Shown: positions 15,587 to 25,812, counted from the stretch's first letter. The stretch: DNA of 37,183 nucleotides from DAOVIY01 sp964441595 (GCA_964441595.1 CAYTXM010000002.1:1-37183), one strand, 5' to 3'. Translations and numbers: made by a program. The notes: generated by a model from the sequence alone, not told the origin.

Positions 15587-18207
15587 AAATTCAAAGTATT
15601 TTTCTCTAAGGAAACAATAATTTTGTCTCCTTCTTTTATTTTACCTTTAATAATTTCATCAGCTAAAGGATCAAGAGCTTCTTTTTCAATAAGCCTTTTT
15701 AATGGTCGCGCGCCATAATCAGGATTATATCCTTTTTGAGCTAAATATTTTTTTGCCTCTTTCTTTAATTTTAAAACAATCCCCTTATTAACCAACCGAC
15801 GATTAATTATACTTATTTGCAAATCTACAATCTTTTCTATACTTTGAATGCTTAAAGGATTAAAAATAACAATTTCATCAACGCGATTAAGAAATTCTGG
15901 ACGGAATTTTTCCCTTAAAGCGTCATGAATTTTAGCTTTTAATTCCTCCCTTTGTTGTTCTGCCTTATTCTTTTTGTTAATAACAAATCCCAATGAAGCC
16001 ATTTCTTGTAAATATTCCCCGCCTAAATTAGAAGTCATTATAATAATGGTGTTCTTAAAATTCACTGCCCGTCCTTTGCCATCAGTAAGACGACCATTAT
16101 CTAATATCTGAAGAAGAATATTAAACACCTCTGGATGGGCTTTTTCTATTTCATCAAATAAAATCAAACTATATGGGCGATGTTTTATTGCTTCTGTTAA
16201 TTGACCTCCTTTTTCATAACCAACATACCCGGGAGGGGAACCAATTAAACGAGCAACACTATGTTTTTCCATATACTCGGACATGTCTATGCGAATCATT
16301 GCCTTTTCATTAGAAAACATAAATTCTGCCAAAGCTCTGGCAAGTTCTGTTTTTCCCACTCCTGTTGGCCCTAAAAACATAAAAGAACCGATTGGTCTGT
16401 CTTCCTCGGATATTCCCGCGCGAGCTCTCCTAATAGCTCTGCTTACCGCAAAAATAGCTTCCTTTTGCCCAACAACTCTTTTATTTAAATCTTTTTCCAT
16501 TCTTACTAATTTTTTGCTTTCCTCTTCAAGCATTCTTGTTACAGGAATTCCAGTCCATTTAGAAACTATACGGGCAATGTCTTCAGATGTTACCTCATCT
16601 TTTAAAAATCTTTCTTCTTCGGAAATTTTACTTAAAGTTTTTCCATTAGATTTCAATGTTTTTCTTAATTGAGGAATTTTGCCATAAATTATTTCCGCAA
16701 CTTTATCTAACTGCCCTGTTCTTTCAAGTTCTTGCGCATTTTTTTCCAATTGTTCAATTTCTTTTTTAATGGCGCTGACTTCGTTAAATATTCCTTTTTC
16801 ATTCTGCCATTTCTTCTTTATCTCATTATATTCTTGCTTTAGTTTTTTTAACTCGGCTTCAATCTTTCTTCTGTTTTGTGTTATTTTTTTACCTTCTCTT
16901 TTTTCTTTTTTATGCGCTTCTTTCTGCAACTCCAAAGATTTTATTTTTGCCCCTAATTCAGAAATGGGCAAAGGGACACTGCCGATTTCCAAACTCATTG
17001 ATGAAGCTGCTTCATCAATTAAATCTATAGCTTTATCAGGCAAAAAACGGGACATAATATAGCGACTTGATAATTGTACCGCCATTATGATTGCTTCATC
17101 AGATATTTTTAATCCATGATGAGCTTCATACTTTGATTTTAATCCCCGTAAAATTTCAACTGCTTCTTCAATTGTAGGTTCTTCCACTAGTACTGGTTGA
17201 AACCGCCTTTCTAAAGCTGGATCTTTTTCAATATATTCACGATAATCTTTAAAAGTTGCTGCTCCAATAGCCCGTAATTCACCTCTGGCTAATGGGGGTT
17301 TTAATAAATTAGAAGCGTCAATAGCTCCTTCAGCCGCTCCTGCCCCCACCAATGTATGAATTTCATCAATAAAAATAATAATATTACCGGCCTTTTTTAT
17401 TTCCTTAAGAAGATTTTTTAATCGTTCTTCAAACTCTCCCCTAAAACGAGTTCCTGCTATGAGGGCTCCTAAATCGAGTGATATAATTTTTTTATTAATC
17501 AAACTTTCTGGAACTTCAGAAGAAGCAATGCGTTGAGCCAATCCCTCTACAATAGCGGTCTTCCCAACCCCTGCTTCACCCATTAATATTGGGTTGTTTT
17601 TTGTCCTGCGTGATAATATCTGCATAACCCGCCGTAATTCTTCTTCTCTTCCTATTACTGGATCTAATTTATTCTCTTTTGCTAATTGAGTAAGGTCTTG
17701 CGTATATTTTTCTATAGCGCTAACGCCAACTTCTTGAAATTCATCGGTAATTTTTTCACCATTTGTATAATTACGAAGCGCTTCTAAATATTCTTCCTTG
17801 TTGATGTTAAATTCGTTTATTAACGCTCGCGCGGAATTTTTAGAAGCAAGTATGCCATAAAATAAATATTCTGGAGAAATAAATTCATTTTTTCCCTCCA
17901 TCGCTTTTTTAGCCGTAACTTCTATAATTTGCAACATTTCCTGAGAAAGATACATCGGGCCAAAACCCTTACCAACAGAAAAAATGCGAGGTAATTTAAT
18001 AATTTCCTCTAATATCTTCTTTAAAAAATTTTCTACATTAACTTTTAATTCTTTTTCTAATATCCCTCTTGGGCCAGAATCTTCTTCATCCAATAAAACA
18101 TATAAAAGATGGGAGGCACGCATCTCTCCCTGATTTCTTTCCATAGCCATTTGCTGAGCTCTTTCAATGGCTGCCTGAGCTTTTGCTGTAAATCTTCCTA
18201 AAGGCAT
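15574..18207 (-). CDS. clpB: ClpB-type AAA+ disaggregase with ClpC-like LGF insert
   Basis: 877 residues. The N-domain (about 1-145, two Clp_N repeats) is followed by NBD1 with Walker A GEAGVGKT (210-217), Walker B IIIFIDE and arginine fingers R334/R335 (ALERRFQ). A full coiled-coil M-domain (about 415-530, AELKKLKQEY, YGKIPQLRKTL) is ClpB-like. NBD2 has Walker A GPTGVGKT (613-620), pore loop GYVGY and Walker B LILFDE. ClpB rescues aggregated proteins with DnaK. After TSNLGG it carries an extra stretch with Leu739-Gly-Phe741 where ClpC and ClpA have their ClpP-docking loop and E. coli ClpB is shorter, so a ClpP partner is possible. It has its own promoter. Confidence 0.93.
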   Translation of the reverse strand: MPLGRFTAKAQAAIERAQQMAMERNQGEMRASHLLYVLLDEEDSGPRGILEKELKVNVENFLKKILEEIIKLPRIFSVGKGFGPMYLSQEMLQIIEVTAKKAMEGKNEFISPEYLFYGILASKNSARALINEFNINKEEYLEALRNYTNGEKITDEFQEVGVSAIEKYTQDLTQLAKENKLDPVIGREEELRRVMQILSRRTKNNPILMGEAGVGKTAIVEGLAQRIASSEVPESLINKKIISLDLGALIAGTRFRGEFEERLKNLLKEIKKAGNIIIFIDEIHTLVGAGAAEGAIDASNLLKPPLARGELRAIGAATFKDYREYIEKDPALERRFQPVLVEEPTIEEAVEILRGLKSKYEAHHGLKISDEAIIMAVQLSSRYIMSRFLPDKAIDLIDEAASSMSLEIGSVPLPISELGAKIKSLELQKEAHKKEKREGKKITQNRRKIEAELKKLKQEYNEIKKKWQNEKGIFNEVSAIKKEIEQLEKNAQELERTGQLDKVAEIIYGKIPQLRKTLKSNGKTLSKISEEERFLKDEVTSEDIARIVSKWTGIPVTRMLEEESKKLVRMEKDLNKRVVGQKEAIFAVSRAIRRARAGISEEDRPIGSFMFLGPTGVGKTELARALAEFMFSNEKAMIRIDMSEYMEKHSVARLIGSPPGYVGYEKGGQLTEAIKHRPYSLILFDEIEKAHPEVFNILLQILDNGRLTDGKGRAVNFKNTIIIMTSNLGGEYLQEMASLGFVINKKNKAEQQREELKAKIHDALREKFRPEFLNRVDEIVIFNPLSIQSIEKIVDLQISIINRRLVNKGIVLKLKKEAKKYLAQKGYNPDYGARPLKRLIEKEALDPLADEIIKGKIKEGDKIIVSLEKNTLNLCKS

Positions 18208-18234
18208 TGTAATAAATTAAATATTAAAAATTAT

Positions 18235-18247
18235 CTGTAAAATACAG
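18235..18247. promoter_or_regulatory. Perfect 13-bp palindrome at the clpB start site (candidate operator)
   Basis: CTGTA-AAA-TACAG, a perfect inverted repeat 28 nt upstream of the clpB ATG and covering the predicted transcription start. It is not a CIRCE element. It recalls the LexA box CTGT...ACAG but with too short a spacer. I infer a repressor site for a heat-shock gene. Confidence 0.4.
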
Positions 18248-18252
18248 TATAT

Positions 18253-18281
18253 AGTATATAATAATTTGCGCTATTTTCCAA
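18253..18281 (-). promoter_or_regulatory. Promoter of clpB
   Basis: Minus strand: TTGGAA (18276-18281), 17 nt, TATACT (18253-18258). A second TATACT sits at 18246-18251. The -35 box is inside the 3' end of uppS. Predicted leader about 39 nt. Confidence 0.5.
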
Positions 18282-18963
18282 AACGACGACTGCGCCTCTG
18301 AAACTCTTTAATAGCCAAATCAAATTGTTTTTTAGTAAAATCCGGCCAACAAATTTTCGGAAAATATAGTTCTGCATAAGTGCCTTGAAAAGGTAAAAAA
18401 TTAGATAAACGCATTTCTCCTGAAGTTCTAATAATAAAATCCGCGTCTGGTAATCCCGCAGTGTCTAAATGGTGCATTATTACTTTCTCGTTTATCTTTT
18501 CAGAACATATCTTCTTTTTTATAATTTTTCTTATAGCTCTTACCATTTCGTCCCTGCCTCCATAATTAAGAGCAATATTTAAAACCATCTTTTTATTATC
18601 CTTGGTCAATTTCTGCGCTTCTTTTATTTCTTTTTGAAGGTCTTTTGGTAATTCTTTTAATCCGCCAATGTGGCGAAATTGAATTCCTTTTTTCTTAAAA
18701 TCATAGGCATATTTTCTGGAGAATTTAATAAACAAATCCATCAAATAATCCACTTCTTTTTTTGACCTATCCCAATTTTCTGTAGAAAAACCATATAAAG
18801 TCAATGTTTTGATACCTCGTTTAGCAGCATAATCAATAATCTCCACCACCCTTTCTATACCTTTTTTATGACCTAAAAAAGCAGGAAGTTTTTTCTTCCT
18901 GGCCCAACGACGATTGCCGTCTATCATAATACCAATATGCTTAGGTAAAAATTCTTTTTTCAT
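18271..18963 (-). CDS. uppS: Undecaprenyl diphosphate synthase
   Basis: A 230-residue cis-prenyltransferase that makes the C55 lipid carrier for cell-wall polymers. IGIMIDGNRRWARKKKL holds catalytic Asp15 and the diphosphate-binding loop; LTLYGFSTENWDRS is conserved motif III; DFIIRTSGEMRLSNFLPFQGTYAELYF is the C-terminal substrate region. Its length is somewhat below the E. coli enzyme, normal for the family. It starts 13 nt after rpoC and is probably the last gene of the trmD-rpoB-rpoC-uppS unit. The clpB promoter overlaps its end. Product use is shown locally by the LCP gene. Confidence 0.95.
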   Translation of the reverse strand: MKKEFLPKHIGIMIDGNRRWARKKKLPAFLGHKKGIERVVEIIDYAAKRGIKTLTLYGFSTENWDRSKKEVDYLMDLFIKFSRKYAYDFKKKGIQFRHIGGLKELPKDLQKEIKEAQKLTKDNKKMVLNIALNYGGRDEMVRAIRKIIKKKICSEKINEKVIMHHLDTAGLPDADFIIRTSGEMRLSNFLPFQGTYAELYFPKICWPDFTKKQFDLAIKEFQRRSRRFGK

Positions 18964-18976
18964 TTTCTCTATAATA

Positions 18977-21900
18977 TTACTCCCTAAAGCCTGTACCAGC
19001 AGGAATCAATCTGCCAATAATAACATTTTCTTTGAGTCCTTTTAGATAATCTTTCTTTCCTTCAACGGCAGCTCTAATTAATACTCTTGATGTTTCCTGG
19101 AAAGACGCAGCTGAAAGCAAACTGTCAGAACTTAACGCAACATTTTTAATTCCCATAAGTATTTCGCCTGCCTTAGGTACTTCTTTCTTCAAGCTTTTTA
19201 ATCTATCCACTTCTTCTTGAAAAGATCTTTTAGACACAACTTCACCTGGAATAAACTCGCTATCACCGCTATATGTAACCTTTGATTGAGAAAACATTTG
19301 TTTAATAATTATCTCAAAATGCTTATCATTAATATTTTCACCGGCAATATCATACACTTTCTTTATCTCCGCCAATATATATTCCTGACAAGCATCTTTC
19401 CCTGAAACCTTGAAAAGCTTTTTAAGATTAATATGCCCTTCACAAAGCTGATTACCTTTTTTTATCTCTTCCCCGTTTTTAACCCACAAAGTTACTGCTT
19501 CGGGAACAACATATTCAAGCACACGAGCTTTTTTATCGTTTGGTTTTATTCTGATAAACTTTTGATGGTTTATTTTTTTTATTTCAATAACTTCTCCATC
19601 TGCTTCGCTTATAGGCGCCTCACCTTTAGGTATTCTTGCTTCAAAGATTTCTTCTACTCTTGGCAGACCTTGGGTAATATCAATGGCTTGAGCTACTCCT
19701 CCTGTATGGAATGTTCTTAAAGTTAATTGGGTTCCTGGCTCTCCAATTGACTGCGCAGCCACAACACCGACTGCTTCTCCTAAATCAATGGGTTTTCTCC
19801 ATGCTAAATCAAGCCCATAGCATTTCTGACAAATTCCATTTAGACTTTCACAAGTAATTGGAGAACGAATTAATATTTCTTCAGCAGAAGAATCTACTAT
19901 TTTTTTATCTAATATTTTATCTATTAACTCTCCTTTTTTAGCTATAATTTTTCCTTTTTTATCAACAACATTATCGCCTAAAATTCTTCCAAAAATCTTC
20001 TTTGATAAATCCGAGTTTTGTTCTTTAACTTTTTTTCTACTAATAACCAAACTTTTTTTTGTTTTACAATCTTTTTCTCTAATGAGAACATCTTGGGCAA
20101 CATCTACTAATCTTCTGGTAAGATACCCTGCAAAAGAGGTCTTTAAAGCAGTATCAGCTAACCCCTTTCTTCCGCCATGCGAAGCGGCAAAATATTCCAA
20201 AACATTAAACCCTTCCTGATGGCAAGACAAAATAGGCATTTCAATCAATTCTCCAAGAGGATTAACCACTAATCCTTTCATGCCCATAATTTGCGCGGCT
20301 ACTGCCCAGTTTCCTTTTGCTCCTGAATCAAAAAACATATAAACAGAATCATCGGGATTTAAAATCTTTAAGACTAGCCCGGATATTTGATCAACAGCAT
20401 GTCTCCATTGTGTCTCTGTTAAAATTTTCTTCTCCTGCTTAGTTAAAAGCCCTTCTTCGTATTGAGTGGTAATTTCTTCAACTTTTTTAGATGTTTCCTC
20501 TAAAATCTCTTTCTTCTTTGATGGTACCCTGATATCAGTAAGCCCCCAAGACACACCTGATAAAGTCGAATAATCAAAACCTAACTTTTTTATACTATTT
20601 AAAATTTCAGCGCTTTTATTAAAATCATTGAAATAATGAATAATATCTTTAGTAATACCTTTTATGTCCTTGCTCTTTAATTGTTTATTTATAAACGAAA
20701 AGTCTTCTGGCAAAATTTCGTTAAAAATAATTCTCCCTACGGTAGTACTAATTAATTTATTGCTTTCTTTTGAAACACGCACTTTTATTTTTTCCTGAAG
20801 CCCAATTTTTTTATATTCATAAGCTAATAATGCGTCATTCTCATCACTAAAAATTCTCTCATCTTTTTCATCAGCTGCTTCCATTGTTAACCAATAAATA
20901 CCCGCCACCATTTCATGACGAGGTAACATAGCAGGTTCTCCATTGGATGGCTTCAGTAATCCTAAGGTTGACAACATTCTATTTTCACTTTCCCTCTGGG
21001 CTTCTTCGGACAAAGGAACATGAACCGCCATTTGATCTCCATCAAAATCAGCGTTAAAAGGCGGAGTTACTAAAGCGGGAATTTGAATGGCTAATCCTTC
21101 AATTAATTTTGGTCGAAAAGCTTCAATACTTAAACGATGAAGCGTAGGTGCTCTATTTAAAAGAACATATTTATTCTTCACTATGTTTTCTAAAATCTCC
21201 CATATAACATCGGATCCTTCTTCAATCAAATGGTTTGCTGCGCGGGGATTAAAAACAATTTCTCTTTTTATTAACTCCCCAGCCACAAATGGCTTGAATA
21301 ATTCCAACGCCATTTTCTTTGGCAATCCACATTCGTGAATTTTCAGTTCAGGACCAATAACAATTACTGAACGGCCTGAATAATCCACTCTTTTCCCTAA
21401 AAGATTTTGACGAAAACGCCCTTGTTTACCTTGTAAAATATCAGCTAAAGAACGCAACGGACGATGTTGGGCTGAGTGCATAGGAGTAGCGCCAGAACCT
21501 TTTCTTATAGAATTATCAATTAAAGCGTCCACTGCTTCTTGCAGCATTCTTTTTTCATTTTTTATAATAACTTCAGGTGCTCTAAGTTCTAATAATTTTT
21601 TTAAACGATTATTGCGATTAATAACACGCCGGTAAAGATCATTTAAATCTGATGTAGCAAATTTTCCTCCATCCAATTCAACCATTGGACGCAAATCAGG
21701 AGGAAGTACAGGAAGCACAGTTAAAAACATCCACTCTGGACGTGTCTTTGATTTTAAAAATCCTTTCGCCAATTTAAGGCGATTAAGAACTTTTTTATCA
21801 ACATTCTTTAAGTGGGACTTTTTATCAATTTCTTTTTCTAACTCACTAACCAACTTCTTAAGATCTATTTGTTCCAAGAATTTTCTTACTGGCTCACTTC

Positions 21901-22564
21901 CTGTTTCTGCTGTAAAAACTTCACCATATTTTTTTGAAAGGTTTAAATAATCAATTTCAGAAAAAATAGCTTTTGGTTTTATCACATCTAGTCCTATTCG
22001 CGCCTGACTGCGTGATTTTGTTAAATCCCTTTTTTTGTCTTTAGGCCATGTTTTTGATTTAACTTTATATTCAACTTCTATTTCATCTAAAGCTCTTTTT
22101 TTTGCAGCTTCGTCTACAGAGGTAACAATATAGCTATTATAATAAATAACTCTTTCTAAAGCAGCCATTGGAACATCAAGCGCCAAAGCAATTCGTGAAG
22201 GGATGCTACGCAAAAACCAAATATGAACCACCGGCGTAGCTAATTTAATATGACCCATTCTTTCTCTTCGAATAAAAGAACGAGTTATTTCCACTCCGCA
22301 ACGATCACAAACAATTCCTTTGTAGTGAGCGCCTTTATACTTTCCGCAAGGACATTCGTAATCCTTTACAGGCCCAAATATTTGCTCGGAAAAAAGACCT
22401 TCTTTCTCTGGTTTTTGAGTTCGATAATTGATTGTTTCAGCTTTAGTAATTTCTCCATACGACTTATTCCCTTCTATATATGACCAAGATAAAATCTCCT
22501 CTGGAGAGGCAATTTTTAAACCAAGAGCTTCAAAATTACTAACCTTTTTTTCTATGTCTTTCAT
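18977..22564 (-). CDS. rpoC: RNA polymerase beta' subunit
   Basis: 1195 residues. The N-terminal zinc site is CPCGKYKGAHYKGIVCDRC. The catalytic Mg-binding motif NADFDGDQ lies at 504-511 (Asp506, 508, 510). The second zinc site is near CESLNGICQKCYGLD. The bridge-helix/trigger-loop region shows SIGEPGTQLTLRTFHTGG. It is smaller than E. coli beta' (1407 residues), as expected for lineages without the large lineage-specific insertions. rpoB is 25 nt upstream and uppS 13 nt downstream. Confidence 0.97.
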   Translation of the reverse strand: MKDIEKKVSNFEALGLKIASPEEILSWSYIEGNKSYGEITKAETINYRTQKPEKEGLFSEQIFGPVKDYECPCGKYKGAHYKGIVCDRCGVEITRSFIRRERMGHIKLATPVVHIWFLRSIPSRIALALDVPMAALERVIYYNSYIVTSVDEAAKKRALDEIEVEYKVKSKTWPKDKKRDLTKSRSQARIGLDVIKPKAIFSEIDYLNLSKKYGEVFTAETGSEPVRKFLEQIDLKKLVSELEKEIDKKSHLKNVDKKVLNRLKLAKGFLKSKTRPEWMFLTVLPVLPPDLRPMVELDGGKFATSDLNDLYRRVINRNNRLKKLLELRAPEVIIKNEKRMLQEAVDALIDNSIRKGSGATPMHSAQHRPLRSLADILQGKQGRFRQNLLGKRVDYSGRSVIVIGPELKIHECGLPKKMALELFKPFVAGELIKREIVFNPRAANHLIEEGSDVIWEILENIVKNKYVLLNRAPTLHRLSIEAFRPKLIEGLAIQIPALVTPPFNADFDGDQMAVHVPLSEEAQRESENRMLSTLGLLKPSNGEPAMLPRHEMVAGIYWLTMEAADEKDERIFSDENDALLAYEYKKIGLQEKIKVRVSKESNKLISTTVGRIIFNEILPEDFSFINKQLKSKDIKGITKDIIHYFNDFNKSAEILNSIKKLGFDYSTLSGVSWGLTDIRVPSKKKEILEETSKKVEEITTQYEEGLLTKQEKKILTETQWRHAVDQISGLVLKILNPDDSVYMFFDSGAKGNWAVAAQIMGMKGLVVNPLGELIEMPILSCHQEGFNVLEYFAASHGGRKGLADTALKTSFAGYLTRRLVDVAQDVLIREKDCKTKKSLVISRKKVKEQNSDLSKKIFGRILGDNVVDKKGKIIAKKGELIDKILDKKIVDSSAEEILIRSPITCESLNGICQKCYGLDLAWRKPIDLGEAVGVVAAQSIGEPGTQLTLRTFHTGGVAQAIDITQGLPRVEEIFEARIPKGEAPISEADGEVIEIKKINHQKFIRIKPNDKKARVLEYVVPEAVTLWVKNGEEIKKGNQLCEGHINLKKLFKVSGKDACQEYILAEIKKVYDIAGENINDKHFEIIIKQMFSQSKVTYSGDSEFIPGEVVSKRSFQEEVDRLKSLKKEVPKAGEILMGIKNVALSSDSLLSAASFQETSRVLIRAAVEGKKDYLKGLKENVIIGRLIPAGTGFRE

Positions 22565-22589
22565 CGTAAACTACTTAATTACTAATTAT

Positions 22590-25500
22590 TTAGTTATCTT
22601 GACTTTTTTCTTCTTCACTTTTCGCTCCAATTAAATTCACTGATAAAGATAATGATTGTAATTCTTTAAGAATTACGTTAAAAGCAGCCGGAATATTCGG
22701 GTTTTTGATTTTCTCTCCGGTAATTATGGCTTCATAAGCTGACCCCCTGCCAAATACATCGTCAGATTTTATTGTAATCATTTCCTGAAGCGAATATGCT
22801 GCTCCATATCCTTCTAATGCCCAAACTTCCATTTCACCAAATCTCTGGCCCCCAAGATGAGCTCTGCCACCTAAAGGTTGCTGAGTGATTAAAGAATACG
22901 GACCAATTGATCTCATATGGACTTTGTCTTTTACCATATGCTCTAACTTCATTATATACATTATTCCTACTGCCACGTTTTTATGAAATTTTTCGCCAGT
23001 TTTACCATTATATAAAGGAATCTTTCCATCTTCTGGCAGTCCAGCTTTTACAAGTTCTTTTTTTACATCTTCTTCAGTGGCTCCATCCAAAGATGGAGTA
23101 ACAGCCCTATATCCTAATTTCCGAGCTGCCAAACCTAAATGATTTTCAAAAACCTGCCCTAAATTCATTCTACTGCCAATTCCTAAAGGATTTAGAACAA
23201 CATCAACTGGGGTTCCATCTTCTAAATAAGGCATATCTTCTTCAGGAACAATAACAGATATCACCCCTTTATTTCCGTGTCGTCCAGATAATTTATCTCC
23301 CGCCATAGTTTTTCTTAGCTCTGCAATTTCCACGCTTATACTTTTTATAACACCAACATTTAATTTATCTCCTTCTTTACGAGAAAGAATTTTTGTTTTA
23401 ACAACTCTACCTTGTCGAGATGGCTGAAGAGTTAAAGACGTATCTTTTATATCTTTCATCTGCTCTCCAAAAATAGCTTGTAGCAATCTTTCTTCAGGAG
23501 TTAATTCCGCTTTTCCTTTTGGTGAAATCTTCCCAACCAAAATATCTCCCCCTTTTACCTCAGCCCCTATCATTACTATCCCATCTTCATCTAAATTCTT
23601 TAATTTATTTTCAGAAACATTAGGTATATCACGAGTAGTACTTTCCTGACCTAATTTAGTTTCCACCACATCACAAGTAAATTCTTCTAAATAAACGGAA
23701 GTAAAATAATCATTTTTTAAAACTCGTTCTGAAAGAACAATCGCATCTTCATAATTAGCTCCAAAAAATGGCATAAAAGCAACTAATAAATTTTGCCCTA
23801 AAGCTAAAACTCCATTTTCTGTAGCTGCTCCATCTGCCAATAAGGTTCCTTTTTTTACAATATCTCCTTTATTTACAACTGGTTTTTGCATCAACCAACT
23901 ATTCTTATTGCTACGACCAAAATTAATTAATTCGTAAGTTTTATTTTTCTTTTCATTTGTTTTTACAACAATATGATTTGCATCCACTTCAATAACTTCT
24001 CCATAAATATCACTAATCAAACATTGGCCAGATTCAAAAGCGATTTTTTCCTCCATACCAGTGCCAACTAACGGAGCTTTTGGCCTCAAGCAGGGAACAC
24101 CCTGCCTTTGCATATTTGCTCCCATTAGAGCTCTATTAGATTCGTCATGCTCCAAAAATGGTATTAAGCTGACAGCAACAGAAATAATTTGCTGGCAAGA
24201 AACATCAATTAATTCAACTTCTTTGTTATGAATTAAAGTTGGTTCTCCATTCACCCTTGCCCCTACTAATTCTTCTTTTATTTTTCCATTTTCATCAACA
24301 TTAACAGTACCGTGGGCAATTTTATACTTTAATTCATCAAAAGCGTTAAACCAGATTATTTCGTTAGTAAGTTTTGAATTCTTTACTTTAATATAAGGTG
24401 TTTCAATAAAACCAAATTCATTTAATCGCGCGTAAAGAGATAAAGAAAGAACCAGACCGATATTTTGCCCTTCAGGAGTCTGGATAGGGCACAAGCGTCC
24501 GTAATGACTGGTGTGAATATCTCTAACTTCCAATCCCGCTCTTTCTCTTACTAATCCGCCTGGACCCATACAAGTAATTTTTCTTTTATGCTCTAATTCT
24601 GAAAGCATATTCATTTGTTCCATAAACTGACAAAGTTGGGAAACATTAAAAAATTCCCGCAGCACAGCTACTAATTGTCGGGGATTTATTAATTGGGCAG
24701 GAACTAATGTTTCAGGATCCAAAGTCGCCATTCTATCTTGTATTGTCCGACGCATACGCATTAATCCAACCCTAAATCTCTCTGTTAAAATTTCCCCAAC
24801 CGCTTTTACCCTCCTATTTCCTAAATGATCAATATCATCATCAATAGCTTCCAGGTCATTATTTAATTTAATAATTTCTTTAACAATCGCCACTAAATCA
24901 TTTAACGTTAAACTCCTTTCATCAAAGGAAGTATCAAGTTCAAGCCGTTGATTAAATTTATACCTTCCAACTTTAGCTAAATCATACCTATCAGATCGGA
25001 AAAACATATTATTAATTAAATCATAAGCATTATCAAAAGTGGCTAACTCTCCGGGCCGTAAGTGGTGATAAATTTCAACGTAACCTTCTTCCTGGTTAGT
25101 AGACGTATCTTTCTTTAAAGTACTTTCAATATATTTAACAGAAGATTTTTTTTCTTCAGCTTTAAACGCTTTTTTTATATCATCATTTGTCTTTAAACCA
25201 AAAATCCTAAGCAAGGCGCTTATTGGCACTTTCCTTTTTCTGTCTATTTTTACGCTAATAACTCCATCGTTATCAGTTTCAAATTCTAACCAAGCCCCGT
25301 GATAAGGAATAAGTTTTGCACCAAATAACCTTCGCCCCCTAAAATTCACAGAAGAAAAATATACTCCTGGAGAACGATTGATTTGGGAAATAACAACTTT
25401 TTCTACACCATTAATAATAAAGGTTCCCCGTAAAGTCATGAGGGGAATTTCACCAAAATAAACTTCTTGTTTTCTTTCAACGCCTGTCTTTTTATGGATT

Positions 25501-25778
25501 AAACGTAATTTTACACGAATAGTAGCTTCGTAATTTAATCCTTTTTCTTTAGCTTCAATTTCTGATATTTTTGGAGGTTCAAAATAATAATTTTCAAAAG
25601 CCAATTCTAAATCTTTACCCGTATAATCTCCTATTGGTAATAATTCTTTAAAAACCTCTTGTATCCCCTTTTCTAAAAACCACTGGAAAGAATCAGTTTG
25701 AAATTGAGTTAATCGTGGAGGCTTTAAAATGCCCCGAGAATGACGGGCAAAAGATTTTATTGTCGGTTGATTAGACAT
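22590..25778 (-). CDS. rpoB: RNA polymerase beta subunit
   Basis: 1062 residues, compact compared with E. coli (1342). Landmarks in order: QINRSPGVYFSS, the rifampicin-pocket region SQLCQFMEQMN...LEHKRKITCMGPGGL (about 380-409), HYGRLCPIQTPEGQNIGL, and near the C-terminus GRHGNKGVISVI and GGQRFGEMEVWALEGYGAAY. Several rifampicin-contact positions differ from the common sequence (E. coli numbering D516 is Glu387, R529 is Lys400, S531 is Thr402, L533 is Met404), while H526 is kept. It is preceded by the small TsaB-like gene and trmD, not by rplJ/rplL. Confidence 0.97.
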   Translation of the reverse strand: MSNQPTIKSFARHSRGILKPPRLTQFQTDSFQWFLEKGIQEVFKELLPIGDYTGKDLELAFENYYFEPPKISEIEAKEKGLNYEATIRVKLRLIHKKTGVERKQEVYFGEIPLMTLRGTFIINGVEKVVISQINRSPGVYFSSVNFRGRRLFGAKLIPYHGAWLEFETDNDGVISVKIDRKRKVPISALLRIFGLKTNDDIKKAFKAEEKKSSVKYIESTLKKDTSTNQEEGYVEIYHHLRPGELATFDNAYDLINNMFFRSDRYDLAKVGRYKFNQRLELDTSFDERSLTLNDLVAIVKEIIKLNNDLEAIDDDIDHLGNRRVKAVGEILTERFRVGLMRMRRTIQDRMATLDPETLVPAQLINPRQLVAVLREFFNVSQLCQFMEQMNMLSELEHKRKITCMGPGGLVRERAGLEVRDIHTSHYGRLCPIQTPEGQNIGLVLSLSLYARLNEFGFIETPYIKVKNSKLTNEIIWFNAFDELKYKIAHGTVNVDENGKIKEELVGARVNGEPTLIHNKEVELIDVSCQQIISVAVSLIPFLEHDESNRALMGANMQRQGVPCLRPKAPLVGTGMEEKIAFESGQCLISDIYGEVIEVDANHIVVKTNEKKNKTYELINFGRSNKNSWLMQKPVVNKGDIVKKGTLLADGAATENGVLALGQNLLVAFMPFFGANYEDAIVLSERVLKNDYFTSVYLEEFTCDVVETKLGQESTTRDIPNVSENKLKNLDEDGIVMIGAEVKGGDILVGKISPKGKAELTPEERLLQAIFGEQMKDIKDTSLTLQPSRQGRVVKTKILSRKEGDKLNVGVIKSISVEIAELRKTMAGDKLSGRHGNKGVISVIVPEEDMPYLEDGTPVDVVLNPLGIGSRMNLGQVFENHLGLAARKLGYRAVTPSLDGATEEDVKKELVKAGLPEDGKIPLYNGKTGEKFHKNVAVGIMYIMKLEHMVKDKVHMRSIGPYSLITQQPLGGRAHLGGQRFGEMEVWALEGYGAAYSLQEMITIKSDDVFGRGSAYEAIITGEKIKNPNIPAAFNVILKELQSLSLSVNLIGAKSEEEKSQDN

Positions 25779-25812
25779 CTAATAATAAAAAAGTTCCTAA
25801 TTATAATAGGTT

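Noticed and set aside
18235..18247. The clpB palindrome as a LexA box.
   Set aside because: LexA boxes of the E. coli type have eight bases between CTGT and ACAG; here there are five, and clpB is not an SOS gene.
22428..22634. A plus-strand frame spanning the rpoC-rpoB junction.
   Set aside because: Antisense shadow of both subunits with no family match.
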